A stretch of DNA of 64,000 bases from Luteibaculum sp964627445 (GCA_964627445.1 CAZVJF010000003.1:306957-370956), one strand, 5' to 3'; shown: positions 8,673 to 17,925, counted from the first letter of the stretch. Made by a program: numbers and translations. The notes: generated from the sequence alone by a model not told the origin.

Positions 8673-10862
8673 ATGATCATTAAAAGAGCTTTTTTATTCT
8701 CAGTTTTCAACTCCCTTCTGTTGGTTGGATTTGGACAAACGATTCTACCAACTAGCTGGGATGCCGATGGCGATCCTCCTTTTGCATGGAGTACGAGCGG
8801 TACAGGCAAATACGCAAACAACGGTAACGATTCTAGACCTTCCATAAGCTTTAAAGGCACAGGACAACGGGTAGATGTTTTTGTATCGGATGTACCCGGG
8901 GAAGTTTCTTTCTACCTAAAAGGGCAAACCTTTAACGGTGCAGATTTCGAAGGTACTTTTGAAGTACAGGAAAGCGAGGACGGACAAAATTTCACTACAG
9001 GCATCAGTATTAGTGGTAGCGACTTACCCGCATCTGGTTTTACGCGGTACGCATTTGACGCTCAGGAAACCACCAAGTATTTGCGCTTTATCCACACCAA
9101 TAAAGTAAGTGGCTCTAATGTAGCTTGCGATGACATTCTCATAAGCAGAGCAAGTCCTGCGGGTCCCGACTTTAACGTAGTAGATTTAGGTAACCGCATC
9201 GCAAACAATGGCGAAATACTCTTTGAAGGAGAAATAGACACCCGCGTTATAGGCTTGGTAAATATGGGTGGAAGTAACCTAAGCATTACTAGCAGTACCC
9301 TTACGCTAAATGAAGGCAACAGTTTTAGCCTTTCCCCAATAAACGACTTAGCTAGCATAGCACCTGGTGATACTGGGAAACTAGAAATTAGCTTCCAACC
9401 GCCCACATTGGAACAGTACCTGGGAACTATTGAATTTACATCGAACCAAGATTTTAAGTCGCCATTTCTTTTAAACTTAAATGGTTTGGGCGGAGCTACA
9501 GCCAATGAGCCCAACAACGCCCCATTCTCATTGCAGACCAACAACACCAGTACCTTTAGGACGCAATTGCGCTATACCGGCTCTGATGCAGAAAGTTATC
9601 TTGTTGTGCTTGCAGAGGCTCCCCTCTCTGGTGAACCCGTAGATGGCCGCAGCTACGACCTTAGCGAGCGTATTGGAAATGGAAAGGTAGTGTACAATGG
9701 ATCGGCCTCTAGCTGTACCATAAACAACTTGGTGGCCAATAGCAATTATTACGTACAGGTATTCCCGTTTAATGGAGAAGGAACGCAGTGCAACTATAAA
9801 ACCAATGGATTACCTCCTACTAAGACTTTTGCCACACCAGCAAACATGATAACCCAAGGATACTACGATGGTGTAGATCCAAACAACCCATCCTTCCTCG
9901 GTGACCTATTCAATGTTGTAAATCCACATACCCAGCAGTTTTACGATAACTATGATGAAATAATGGTAGCCCAGTTTTTAGCGAAGGACACCACCAACGG
10001 AGAGCGTTTTGTAGAAGGTGCCTACTCAGGGTTCCTTTACAAGTACCAACCTCCATTTAATTTCGCAGTAATGAGTCGCGAGCATACCTACTCGTTCAGT
10101 TGGATGCCACACAGCGATGAAGAAGCTGTTTCGTATAGCGACTATCACAACTTGTTGCTAGTACATCAGAATGGAGCGAACGCCCCCAGAAGCAATTACC
10201 CATTGGGCAGGGTAGTAACCGCTACCAGCACCTTCTTACAAGGGAAACTGGGTACCGACCAAGGTGGAAATATCGTTTACGAACCCAGAGATGAGTTCAA
10301 GGGTGATGCAGCTCGCGCTCAAATGTATATGGCCGTAGCTTATAATGGCATGGATGGAGAAAACTGGGCTTTGCCCGATAACATCTCGAATCGCGGTTAT
10401 GGAGTGGACCAGAATTTGCTAAAAGAGTGGAATCGCATAGATCCTCCTAGCAACTTTGAAATTAGTCGCAATGACTTTATTGACTCCTTGCAAGGAAACA
10501 GAAACCCTTTTGTAGACAACCCAGACTGGGCATGCTACATAGACTTTATTGAGATGCAGTACATAAATAATCCCAATTCGGGATGCTTTGTAACCAGTAT
10601 TTCAGAGGAACAGGGTTACCAAAACTTAAAACTAACGCCCAACCCGGTATCTGCGAAACAGCAGTTTAACATCAGCTTACCTTCAGCTTGGCAAGGAACG
10701 GTAACCCTTATGGATGTTAGCGGAAAAACCTTGTTGCAAAAGACTTACAGCGGGCAGCAGAACAAACTTTCGCTAGAGGCTCCATCCATACCCGGTATTT
10801 ACTTCTTACAGCAACAGAACAGCACGGGCAATACCCACATTGCTAAGCTTTTAGTGCAATAA
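8673..10862 (+). CDS. secreted endonuclease I family nuclease with T9SS type A sorting domain
   Basis: The product is 729 aa. The signal peptide (to about residue 22, LLLVGFGQ) is followed by a beta domain (~25-165), an Ig-like/ASH-type domain (~165-275) and an FN3-like domain (~285-390). The endonuclease I (EndA/NucM, Pfam Endonuclease_1) domain follows at ~395-645, with the family landmarks EHTYSFSWM, FKGDAARAQMYMA, LKEWNRIDPPS and GNRNPFVDNPDWA. The final ~80 residues (LTPNPVSAKQQF, LMDVSGKTL, GIYFL) are a sorting domain. Such enzymes degrade extracellular DNA non-specifically for nutrients or biofilm turnover. A strong terminator follows, overlapping the end of the convergent cysteine desulfurase. 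Confidence 0.88.
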   Translation: MIIKRAFLFSVFNSLLLVGFGQTILPTSWDADGDPPFAWSTSGTGKYANNGNDSRPSISFKGTGQRVDVFVSDVPGEVSFYLKGQTFNGADFEGTFEVQESEDGQNFTTGISISGSDLPASGFTRYAFDAQETTKYLRFIHTNKVSGSNVACDDILISRASPAGPDFNVVDLGNRIANNGEILFEGEIDTRVIGLVNMGGSNLSITSSTLTLNEGNSFSLSPINDLASIAPGDTGKLEISFQPPTLEQYLGTIEFTSNQDFKSPFLLNLNGLGGATANEPNNAPFSLQTNNTSTFRTQLRYTGSDAESYLVVLAEAPLSGEPVDGRSYDLSERIGNGKVVYNGSASSCTINNLVANSNYYVQVFPFNGEGTQCNYKTNGLPPTKTFATPANMITQGYYDGVDPNNPSFLGDLFNVVNPHTQQFYDNYDEIMVAQFLAKDTTNGERFVEGAYSGFLYKYQPPFNFAVMSREHTYSFSWMPHSDEEAVSYSDYHNLLLVHQNGANAPRSNYPLGRVVTATSTFLQGKLGTDQGGNIVYEPRDEFKGDAARAQMYMAVAYNGMDGENWALPDNISNRGYGVDQNLLKEWNRIDPPSNFEISRNDFIDSLQGNRNPFVDNPDWACYIDFIEMQYINNPNSGCFVTSISEEQGYQNLKLTPNPVSAKQQFNISLPSAWQGTVTLMDVSGKTLLQKTYSGQQNKLSLEAPSIPGIYFLQQQNSTGNTHIAKLLVQ

Positions 10863-10890
10863 GCAACTGATTTAAACAAACCAACTTTGC

Positions 10891-10931
10891 AAAGGAGTTT
10901 TACTAACCGTGGTAAAACTCCTTTATTTTTT
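10891..10931 (+). terminator. intrinsic terminator of the endonuclease gene, inside the convergent CDS end
   Basis: The arms AAAGGAGTTTTAC (10891-10903) and GTAAAACTCCTTT (10912-10924) pair perfectly around an 8-nt loop, and the right arm runs into T-rich sequence. The left arm reaches the stop codon of the minus-strand cysteine desulfurase, whose last codons fill the rest of the hairpin. There is no U-run in the minus direction. Confidence 0.8.
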
Positions 10932-12036
10932 CTAGAGCATAATCCACACAATCTTTGGTGGTGTAGCGGCTAAATGAAAACCGAATATTGGGCCCTTTTT
11001 CATTTTTGGGTTTGAGCTGGTTTATAACATGAGAACCTTTGTTGCTGCCACTGCTGCAAGCACTTCCTCCAGATGCGGCTACACCATGCAAATCCAGACT
11101 AAACAATAACATATCGGCCTTGGGATGCTCAGGGAAATTTACGTTGAGTACCGTGTACAGACAGTTATCGCTACAACGGCCATTAAAACCTACGTTGGGC
11201 AACAAGCGCTGCAATTCCGCTTTCATGTGATTTTTTAAACCCAAAACGTATTCGCGGTGCGCTTCCATTTCTGGGAACGCGAGATCCATAGCTTTTTCCA
11301 ATCCAACAATTCCAGCCACATTTTCTGTTCCTCCCCTGCGCTCTCGCTCTTGCGCACCCCCGTAGATTAAGGGGTTAAACGGCAATCCATGGCGCAAGAA
11401 TAAGAAACCGGTTCCCTTAGGGCCGTGAAATTTATGTGCCGCGCAGGTTAAAAAATCTACGGGCATTTCATCTACTCGTATAGGCAGATGCCCCATAGTT
11501 TGCACTGTATCGCTATGAAAAAAGGCCCCATTGTTTTTACAGAGCAAAGCAACTTCTTTAAGGGCTATTACATTGCCAATTTCATTGTTTGCATGCATTA
11601 GCGATACCAAAGTTTTCTCATCACGCTGTAGTAATTCCTCCAGGTGATTTAGATCGACTTCGCCAATATCGTTGAGGCGCACATAGGTAACACTAATGTC
11701 CTGTACTCCAATCTCTTGTGCTGTATGCAAAACAGCATGGTGTTCTACCTCGGAGGTAATGATGCGCGTAACTCCTAAATCTTTTACCGCGCAGTTTAGT
11801 GCCATGTTATCGGCCTCCGTGCCGCCACTGGTAAATATGATTTCTGAAGGTTTGGCTCCGATGTATTCCGCAATATTTTTTCGTGCTTTTTCCACTGCAG
11901 CACGCACTTCGCGACCATAGGAATGGGTTGAAGATGGGTTACCAAAAAAATCGCGGAGATAGGGCACCATAGCATCCACCACCTCAGCAGCTACCGGTGT
12001 GGTAGCCGCATTATCTAAATAAACTCGCTTTTTCAT
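10903..12036 (-). CDS. cysteine desulfurase, IscS/NifS type
   Basis: The product is 377 aa, a class V aminotransferase-fold PLP enzyme. It opens with YLDNAATTP; the PLP lysine is K202 in CAAHKFHGPKGTG; ERRGGTENV and the mobile-loop cysteine C327 in GGSACSSGS follow. It removes sulfur from L-cysteine to form an enzyme persulfide for Fe-S cluster assembly or tRNA thiolation. The SACSSG loop fits the IscS/NifS group rather than SufS. It starts 6 bp after the glmM stop, so the two are probably one operon. No scaffold gene (iscU/nifU) is adjacent. Confidence 0.9.
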   Translation of the reverse strand: MKKRVYLDNAATTPVAAEVVDAMVPYLRDFFGNPSSTHSYGREVRAAVEKARKNIAEYIGAKPSEIIFTSGGTEADNMALNCAVKDLGVTRIITSEVEHHAVLHTAQEIGVQDISVTYVRLNDIGEVDLNHLEELLQRDEKTLVSLMHANNEIGNVIALKEVALLCKNNGAFFHSDTVQTMGHLPIRVDEMPVDFLTCAAHKFHGPKGTGFLFLRHGLPFNPLIYGGAQERERRGGTENVAGIVGLEKAMDLAFPEMEAHREYVLGLKNHMKAELQRLLPNVGFNGRCSDNCLYTVLNVNFPEHPKADMLLFSLDLHGVAASGGSACSSGSNKGSHVINQLKPKNEKGPNIRFSFSRYTTKDCVDYALEKIKEFYHG

Positions 12037-12042
12037 AAGGAA

Positions 12043-13431
12043 TTACGAAGTAGTTAGCACAGCGCTTTTAACGCGGTTGATTAGCGTATTGGTATCGGCC
12101 TCGGTAGCACCTTCGGCATACACACGCACAATAGGTTCGGTGTTGGATTTACGTAAATGCACCCACCCCTTTTCAAAATCTACTTTTACCCCATCGGTAG
12201 TGTTTACCTTTTCATCTTTGAAGGTTTCTGCCGTTTGGGCTAGCAAGGCATCTACGTCCAATTCAGGGCTTAGCTGTATTTTATCTTTAACCATAAAATA
12301 CGTGCTATAGCTTTGCTTTAAAGCGCTTAATGATTTGTTGGAAGTAGCCAAGTGACTTAACACAAAAGCAATACCAATAAGTGCATCGCGGCCATAGTGT
12401 AAGGGGGGATAAATCACTCCTCCGTTGCCTTCGCCTCCCAATATGGCCGATACTTCTTTCATTTTTTCTACCACATTCACTTCGCCAACCGCACTGGCGT
12501 AGTACTCGTTTCCATGTTTGCGGGCTAAATCTGCCAGAGCACGCGAAGAAGATAGGTTGCTCACTACAGCACCGCGCTCTTTTTGGAACAAGTAGTCGGC
12601 TACTGCCACCAAGGTGTATTCTTCGCCAAACATTTCCCCATTTTCATCAATAAAAGCAAGGCGGTCTACATCGGGGTCTACCACAATACCCAAATCGGCT
12701 TTATGTGCTTTAACAGCATCGCAAAGCTCGGTTAGGTGTTGTTTTAAAGGCTCGGGGTTGTGGCTGAATGTACCATTGATTTCTGTATTGATTCCATGGA
12801 CATTTTGAACTCCCAGTGCTTTTAGTAGCTTGGGTATCGCTAGGCTACCGGTAGAATTAATTCCATCGAAAACCACGGTAAAATTGGCTTTAGAAATGGC
12901 CGCAGTATCTACGTACTTTTCCTCTACAATGCGATTTACGTGATAATCGATACCGCCCCCCACTACAGGTGCAATACTGCCAATGCTTTCTACAGCATTA
13001 AAGGCATAACTTTCAGCATCCAGCTTACTTAGTAAAGCTTTCCCATCGGATGCGGAAATAAATTCACCGCGTTTATTAAGCAGCTTCAACGCATTCCACT
13101 CCATAGGGTTGTGGCTTGCCGTGAGGATAATACCTCCATCGGCTAGCATATGCGGAACCAGCATTTCTATAGTTGGGGTGGTGGACAAACCAGCGTCCTT
13201 TACCTGCACTCCACACGCCATTAAGGTACCCGTCACTAAGCGGCTCACCATGTCGCCACTCACGCGACCATCGCGGCCAATTACTATTACAGGTTGTTCT
13301 TTTTTGCTTTGCTCCTTAATCCAAAGCGCATATGCATATGATAGTTGTACCAGGTCTACTGGGGTAAGATTATTGCCCACCGCTCCACCTATGGTACCGC
13401 GGAAACCACTGATTGATTTTATTAACGTCAC
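12043..13431 (-). CDS. glmM: phosphoglucosamine mutase, GTG start
   Basis: The product is 462 aa when read from GTG 13431 (MTLIKSISGFRGTIGG), which matches the normal N-terminus and length of Bacteroidota GlmM. An in-frame ATG 41 codons upstream is unlikely because it precedes the promoter box at 13451-13458. The phospho-serine is S106 in TASHNP. The Mg loop DPDVDRLAF and the substrate loop GGEGNGG follow, and SNTEPIVRVYAEG closes the C-terminal phosphate-binding domain. The enzyme converts glucosamine-6-P to glucosamine-1-P for peptidoglycan and LPS precursors. A general phosphomannomutase activity cannot be excluded. Confidence 0.88.
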   Translation of the reverse strand: MTLIKSISGFRGTIGGAVGNNLTPVDLVQLSYAYALWIKEQSKKEQPVIVIGRDGRVSGDMVSRLVTGTLMACGVQVKDAGLSTTPTIEMLVPHMLADGGIILTASHNPMEWNALKLLNKRGEFISASDGKALLSKLDAESYAFNAVESIGSIAPVVGGGIDYHVNRIVEEKYVDTAAISKANFTVVFDGINSTGSLAIPKLLKALGVQNVHGINTEINGTFSHNPEPLKQHLTELCDAVKAHKADLGIVVDPDVDRLAFIDENGEMFGEEYTLVAVADYLFQKERGAVVSNLSSSRALADLARKHGNEYYASAVGEVNVVEKMKEVSAILGGEGNGGVIYPPLHYGRDALIGIAFVLSHLATSNKSLSALKQSYSTYFMVKDKIQLSPELDVDALLAQTAETFKDEKVNTTDGVKVDFEKGWVHLRKSNTEPIVRVYAEGATEADTNTLINRVKSAVLTTS

Positions 13432-13440
13432 TTTTTGCCG

Positions 13441-13458
13441 TATTTTTGTACAAAAGTA
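13441..13458. promoter_or_regulatory. overlapping divergent -7 promoter boxes
   Basis: TATTTTTGTACAAAAGTA reads TATTTTTG on the plus strand (13441-13448) and TACTTTTG on the minus strand (13458-13451). Both match TAnnTTTG. The minus box lies ~20 bp upstream of the glmM GTG and the plus box ~150 bp upstream of the TPR gene. Confidence 0.5.
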
Positions 13459-13596
13459 ACAGTTCCTACCAACCCTCATTTGGTTTTGCACAAACACCCC
13501 GGTTTGTTGATATCTATATGGAAAAGTGTTACAAAAAGAGCCCAGGACAGGCAACAGAATGGGCTAGCTTAGTGCAAACCGCAATACATCGCAGCT

Positions 13597-15003
13597 ATGG
13601 ACTTTAGTGAGGACTTTAACGAAGCACAGGAACTGAACCTGGCGCTCTCGAAGTTTGAGAGCATGCTAAAAACGCGTGAAGAGGTCTTTTTTGATGTGGA
13701 GGAGATTGAGTTGGTGGTAGACCATTTCATTGAAAATCAGAATAACAACCGCGCCAAAAAGGCCATACAGGTAGGTTGCTCGCAGCACCCCTATTCCATT
13801 GACCTGCGCATCAAAGAAGCAGAAGTTCTCTTAGCTTCGGGCAAGAATACCCTGGCCCTAGACAACCTGCTAAAGCTGGCCAGCATTGAAACCACCAATA
13901 CCGAGATTCATCTTTTGATTGCAGGCATATACAGCCGCCAGAAAAACCACTTCAAAGCACTAGAATATCTGGAACGTGCCCACCAAATGGCCGATGCGTT
14001 TGAAGGAGATGACATCTACTTTGATTTGGGGCTGGAATACGAGCAAACGGGCAAGTTTGAGAGAGCACTCACCATATTTAAAGAAATCTTAGAGCGCAAT
14101 CCCGACAACGATGCAGCTGCCTATGAGATTTTGTACTGCTACTCCGAATTGGAGCGAACTCAGGAATCGGTTACTTTTTTCTTGCAGTTTGTAGACAACA
14201 ACCCATACTCTTTTTTGGGTTGGTACAACTTGGGAATTTGCTATTCCAAAAACAACGATTTTACCGCAGCAGCCAAAGCCTTTGACTACTGTACCCTGAT
14301 TGAGCCCGAGGTATCGTTACCGTACTACCAAAAGGCGTTCATGCATTTAGAGGTAAACAATTACCATGCTGCATTAGAAACCTACCAGGACTGCCTTAAA
14401 ACTGATGAAAACTCCGCCATTTTATACACCTACATTGGCGAGTGCTACGAGAAGTTAGAGCAATACCACGATGCCCTGGCAGCCTACAGCAAAGCGGTAG
14501 AACTCGATGAGAAACTTCCCGATGCCTGGTTGGGTATTGGCGTGGTGTATGATTTATTGGAACGCACAGACCAGGCACTAGCGTACTTAAAGAAGGCAGC
14601 TGATCTCAATTTGACCGGGGATTACATGTTAGTGTATTGTGAAGCCTTGGTTAAATCTGGTGAGCTAGACGAAGCGGAAGCCCTTTATAAAACCCACAAA
14701 AAGCAAGAAGAAAAAAACCTAAGCTTTTGGTTGGATTACAGCCACATGCAAGCCGAAAAATACGGCCTAGATGTAGCTTTAGCGACCTTAGATGAAGGTG
14801 CTACCCACTTGACGCACATCGAAATACAATACCGTAAAGCAGCGCTACTCTGCAAGTTTGGAATGCAACAAGAGGGTGCGTTAGTTTTGGAGTCTTGCCT
14901 TGCTGAAGCGCCCGAAAAGTGGGAAGAATTTACCGAATATTTCCCCGAAGGCAGCAATCTAGCTCTTTTGATGGAATTCATAGATTTGCCAAAAAATTTT
15001 TAG
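13597..15003 (+). CDS. tetratricopeptide repeat protein
   Basis: The product is 468 aa, acidic, and built of roughly ten TPR units. Clear ones run from ~residue 115 to 345, for example YFDLGLEYEQTGKFERALTIFKEIL, YYQKAFMHLEVNNYHAALETY and YTYIGECYEKLEQYHDALAAY. It lacks a signal peptide, so it is predicted cytoplasmic. TPR arrays mediate protein binding; the partner is unknown. The stop codon directly abuts the start of the phosphosulfolactate synthase gene (TAG-ATG), making it the first gene of a five-gene operon that ends with aroE. Confidence 0.85.
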   Translation: MDFSEDFNEAQELNLALSKFESMLKTREEVFFDVEEIELVVDHFIENQNNNRAKKAIQVGCSQHPYSIDLRIKEAEVLLASGKNTLALDNLLKLASIETTNTEIHLLIAGIYSRQKNHFKALEYLERAHQMADAFEGDDIYFDLGLEYEQTGKFERALTIFKEILERNPDNDAAAYEILYCYSELERTQESVTFFLQFVDNNPYSFLGWYNLGICYSKNNDFTAAAKAFDYCTLIEPEVSLPYYQKAFMHLEVNNYHAALETYQDCLKTDENSAILYTYIGECYEKLEQYHDALAAYSKAVELDEKLPDAWLGIGVVYDLLERTDQALAYLKKAADLNLTGDYMLVYCEALVKSGELDEAEALYKTHKKQEEKNLSFWLDYSHMQAEKYGLDVALATLDEGATHLTHIEIQYRKAALLCKFGMQQEGALVLESCLAEAPEKWEEFTEYFPEGSNLALLMEFIDLPKNF

Positions 15004-15798
15004 ATGAACTACGACTTAGCCCAAGTACCCGAGCGTACAGCGGCTCCTCGCAAAGACGGGGTAACGATGGTGATGGATAAAGGTTTGAGCTTACGCCAAG
15101 CCGAAGATCTAGTGGAAAGCTCTGGAAACATCGTAGACATTGTAAAGTTTGGATTTGGATCCTCGCTTATTACTCGAAATCTAGCCGATAAAATTTCCAT
15201 TTATAAAAATGCAGGAATGCGTGTGTACTTTGGTGGCACACTATTCGAAGCTTTTATTGCACGTAAAGATTTTGATGGCTACCGCAAGTTTATAGACCAA
15301 TTTGGTCTGGACTTATGCGAAGTATCGGATGGATCCATCCACATTGCCAACGAAGAAAAGTGCAATTACATCCACGAGTTAGCAAAAAACTACACGGTAC
15401 TTTCCGAGGTAGGTTCTAAAGAGGAAGGCATCCTCATTTCTCCCGGAAAGTGGATTAAAATGATGACCACCGAGCTAGAAGCGGGATCTTGGAAGGTGAT
15501 TGCCGAAGCTCGTGAAAGCGGAAACGTAGGAATTTATCGCCCCAATGGTAGTGCACACTCTGTGCTCATCAACAAAATTCTCAACAAGGTAAAGCCGGAA
15601 AACATCTTGTGGGAAGCGCCCAAGAAAGCGCAGCAGGTGTATTTTATAAAATTAATTGGCGCCAACGTAAACCTAGGCAACATTGCCCCAGACGAAGCTT
15701 TGGCTCTAGAATGTTTGCGACTTGGGTTGCGTGGAGATACCTTTTTCCAGTGGTTACCTGAGGATGTAGCCTCTGCCCTTACCCAAAAAATTTCTTAA
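15004..15798 (+). CDS. comA: phosphosulfolactate synthase family protein (ComA-like)
   Basis: The product is 264 aa, matching the TIM-barrel phosphosulfolactate synthase family (PF02679). It has KFGFGSSL near residue 50, a central YFGGTLFEAF, and CEVSDGSIHI near residue 118. Characterised members add sulfite to phosphoenolpyruvate to make phosphosulfolactate, the first step of coenzyme M synthesis in archaea. No comB, comC or comDE is nearby, and coenzyme M is not expected here. The product may feed sulfolactate or sulfonate (for example sulfonolipid) synthesis, which is inference. It is tightly coupled to the TPR gene upstream (0 bp) and the rhodanese gene downstream (4 bp). Confidence 0.82.
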   Translation: MNYDLAQVPERTAAPRKDGVTMVMDKGLSLRQAEDLVESSGNIVDIVKFGFGSSLITRNLADKISIYKNAGMRVYFGGTLFEAFIARKDFDGYRKFIDQFGLDLCEVSDGSIHIANEEKCNYIHELAKNYTVLSEVGSKEEGILISPGKWIKMMTTELEAGSWKVIAEARESGNVGIYRPNGSAHSVLINKILNKVKPENILWEAPKKAQQVYFIKLIGANVNLGNIAPDEALALECLRLGLRGDTFFQWLPEDVASALTQKIS

Positions 15799-15802
15799 GT
15801 AT

Positions 15803-16120
15803 ATGAAGTCTATCACGGTAAGCGAGCTCAAAGCAAAGCTCGATGCGAATGAAGATATTCAACTCATAGATGTGCGCGAAGCCGATGAGGTAGAGATTTG
15901 CGCTATCGGTGGGCAACACGTACCCATGGCCGATATGGCGCATAGCCCCGAGTTAATAGAAAAAGACAAAATGGTTGTGATCCATTGTCGCAGTGGAAAA
16001 CGCTCTGGACAGACCATACAGTTTCTAGAGGCCAACCACGGTATAGATAATCTGTACAACTTAGAGGGAGGCATCTTAGCCTGGATTCAAGAAATAGATC
16101 CAAGCCTAACTCCTTACTAG
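15803..16120 (+). CDS. single-domain rhodanese-like protein
   Basis: The product is 105 aa. It is a complete rhodanese fold from LIDVREADEVEICAIGG to the active-site loop HCRSGKRS, with the catalytic cysteine in the CRSGKR loop, then LYNLEGGILAW. It carries or transfers sulfane sulfur in the cytoplasm; the acceptor is unknown. It lies between the phosphosulfolactate synthase (4-bp gap) and DUF368 (1-bp gap) genes. Its presence next to a sulfite-using enzyme suggests, without proof, a linked sulfur function. Confidence 0.9.
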   Translation: MKSITVSELKAKLDANEDIQLIDVREADEVEICAIGGQHVPMADMAHSPELIEKDKMVVIHCRSGKRSGQTIQFLEANHGIDNLYNLEGGILAWIQEIDPSLTPY

Positions 16121-16121
16121 C

Positions 16122-17081
16122 ATGGGCAACAGTCTTTTACTGGCGCTCAAGGGCTTGGCTATGGGCATGGCCGAGGTGGTGCCCGGCGTATCGGGTGGTA
16201 CCATAGCGTTTATCACCGGTATTTACGAGCGGCTTATTGACGCCATAAAAAGCATTACGCCCAAAAATATAGGGCTGCTGCTTAAAGGGCAATTTGCGGT
16301 CTTCTGGAAAAACATAGACGGTACTTTTCTGCTTACGCTAGCTGGGGGTATGGTGGCCGGAATTGTTACCGGAGTATTTACGATAGCTTACCTTCTAGAG
16401 GCATACCCACTCATGCTTTGGGGCTTTTTCTTTGGCCTTATTATTATTTCCTGCTACTTGGTTTTGCGCCAGGTAAAAATTTGGAATGTAAGCACTGGCC
16501 TCGCACTCATAGCGGGTATTGCTGTGGCATATTACATAACCATAGCCCAACCGGGGCAGGAAAATAGCCAGCTGGTCTTTGTTTTTCTCTCCGGAGTTAT
16601 TGCCATTTCTGCCTTATTACTTCCGGGATTATCGGGTTCGTTTATATTGTTGCTTATGGGCATGTACACCTTAATACTACCCAGTGCAAAAGCTGCCATG
16701 TCGGAGCAAGATCCCGAAGCACTTGCCATAATTGGGGTGTTTATTTTGGGTTGTTTGGTGGGCTTATTCAGCTTTGCAAGAGTAATGTCCTGGGCATTTA
16801 AGAAATTCCCCAATCCTACCTTAGCGTTACTAACAGGCTTTCTCATAGGCAGCCTCAACAAAGTATGGCCCTGGCAGCAGGTGTTAGCAACGCGAATTAA
16901 CTCCAAAGGCGAAGAAGTTATTGCCTATACCCAAAGTGTGTGGCCATCGACACTGGCTGCATTGGAACAAAACTTCCACTATGGCACACAGCCTCAGGTA
17001 GTGGCAGTAGTTTTGTGTATGGTGCTCGGCTTTGGCATGGTCCTTATCATTGAGCGTGTAGGAGCTAAGTTTACAGCGTAA
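16122..17081 (+). CDS. DUF368 membrane protein, undecaprenyl-phosphate flippase (PopT-like)
   Basis: The product is 319 aa and polytopic, with about eight to nine hydrophobic segments. The N-terminal signature GMAEVVPGVSGGTIAFITGIYERLI is diagnostic of DUF368, and the half-repeat LLPGLSGSFILLLMGMY near residue 170 is its internal echo. Characterised DUF368 proteins (PopT) return undecaprenyl phosphate to the inner leaflet for reuse in cell-wall synthesis. Its stop overlaps the aroE start by one base (TAATG), indicating translational coupling. Confidence 0.88.
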   Translation: MGNSLLLALKGLAMGMAEVVPGVSGGTIAFITGIYERLIDAIKSITPKNIGLLLKGQFAVFWKNIDGTFLLTLAGGMVAGIVTGVFTIAYLLEAYPLMLWGFFFGLIIISCYLVLRQVKIWNVSTGLALIAGIAVAYYITIAQPGQENSQLVFVFLSGVIAISALLLPGLSGSFILLLMGMYTLILPSAKAAMSEQDPEALAIIGVFILGCLVGLFSFARVMSWAFKKFPNPTLALLTGFLIGSLNKVWPWQQVLATRINSKGEEVIAYTQSVWPSTLAALEQNFHYGTQPQVVAVVLCMVLGFGMVLIIERVGAKFTA

Positions 17082-17818
17082 TGAAACGGCTGTTTGGATT
17101 ACTCGGACATCCTCTGGGACACAGCTTCTCCAAAGGTTATTTTGCAGATAAGTTTCAACGTGAAAACATCACGGATGCCGTCTACCAAAACTTTGATATC
17201 GCTAATATCCAACAACTCCCCAAGTCGGTTTTAAATAAAGAAAACTTGCTTGGTTTTAACGTTACAATCCCCTATAAAGAGGCCGTTATTCCCTTTTTAG
17301 AGGAACTTAGCCCAACGGCCGAAGCCATTGGAGCGGTAAACTGTGTAAAGCGCACCCAAACGGGCTGGATGGGACACAACACCGATGCAGAAGGTTTTGC
17401 CAATTCCATCAAACCCTTCCTGGACATCAACCACAGCCAAGCCTTGATTTTAGGAACGGGGGGATCAAGCAAGGCTGTTGCTCACGTATTTAAGCAATTA
17501 GGAATACCCGCAGCGCATGCCAGCAGAAACCCTCAAGGCCCCCACCAAATTGGCTACAAAGACTTAGGAGCCGATGCGGTAAGACGCTTTCCATGCATTG
17601 TTAATTGCACGCCCTTGGGTATGCATCCCAAAGTAGAGGCCAAACCCAGTATTGATTACCGGGGTATTACGCCACAGCATTTTTGTGTGGATTTAATATA
17701 CAACCCAGAAAAAACAGCTTTTTTAGAAGCTTGCGAGGAGCACAGTGCCACCATACTCAATGGGCACGATATGTTGGTACAACAAGCTGAAGCTTCCTGG
17801 AAATTTTGGAACGCTTAG
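17081..17818 (+). CDS. aroE: shikimate dehydrogenase
   Basis: The product is 245 aa. The N-terminal substrate domain has LLGHPLGHSFSKGYF and the catalytic lysine in NVTIPYKEAV. GAVNCVK and GHNTDAEGF follow, then the nucleotide loop LGTGGSSKAV and a C-terminal NGHDMLVQQAEASWKFW. The enzyme reduces 3-dehydroshikimate to shikimate with NADPH in the aromatic amino acid pathway. It is slightly short (the family is usually 250-290 aa) but all key motifs are present. It is the last gene of the operon starting at 13597. Confidence 0.93.
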   Translation: MKRLFGLLGHPLGHSFSKGYFADKFQRENITDAVYQNFDIANIQQLPKSVLNKENLLGFNVTIPYKEAVIPFLEELSPTAEAIGAVNCVKRTQTGWMGHNTDAEGFANSIKPFLDINHSQALILGTGGSSKAVAHVFKQLGIPAAHASRNPQGPHQIGYKDLGADAVRRFPCIVNCTPLGMHPKVEAKPSIDYRGITPQHFCVDLIYNPEKTAFLEACEEHSATILNGHDMLVQQAEASWKFWNA

Positions 17819-17883
17819 TTTCAGCAGGGCATAAAATCAGCGTGGTACAATAATTCCAATATTATTTTTTTATCCCGGTTATT

Positions 17884-17922
17884 TTGCAACTATTTTAATG
17901 CTATCTTGAGGCAAAGTTGCAA
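17884..17922 (+). promoter_or_regulatory. inverted repeat TTGCAAC / GTTGCAA directly upstream of the DUF1800 start
   Basis: TTGCAAC (17884-17890) and GTTGCAA (17916-17922) form a 7-bp inverted repeat with a 25-nt loop, ending 3 bp before ATG 17926. It could be an operator or a leader hairpin that affects initiation. It may also be chance. Confidence 0.3.
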
Positions 17923-17925
17923 AGT

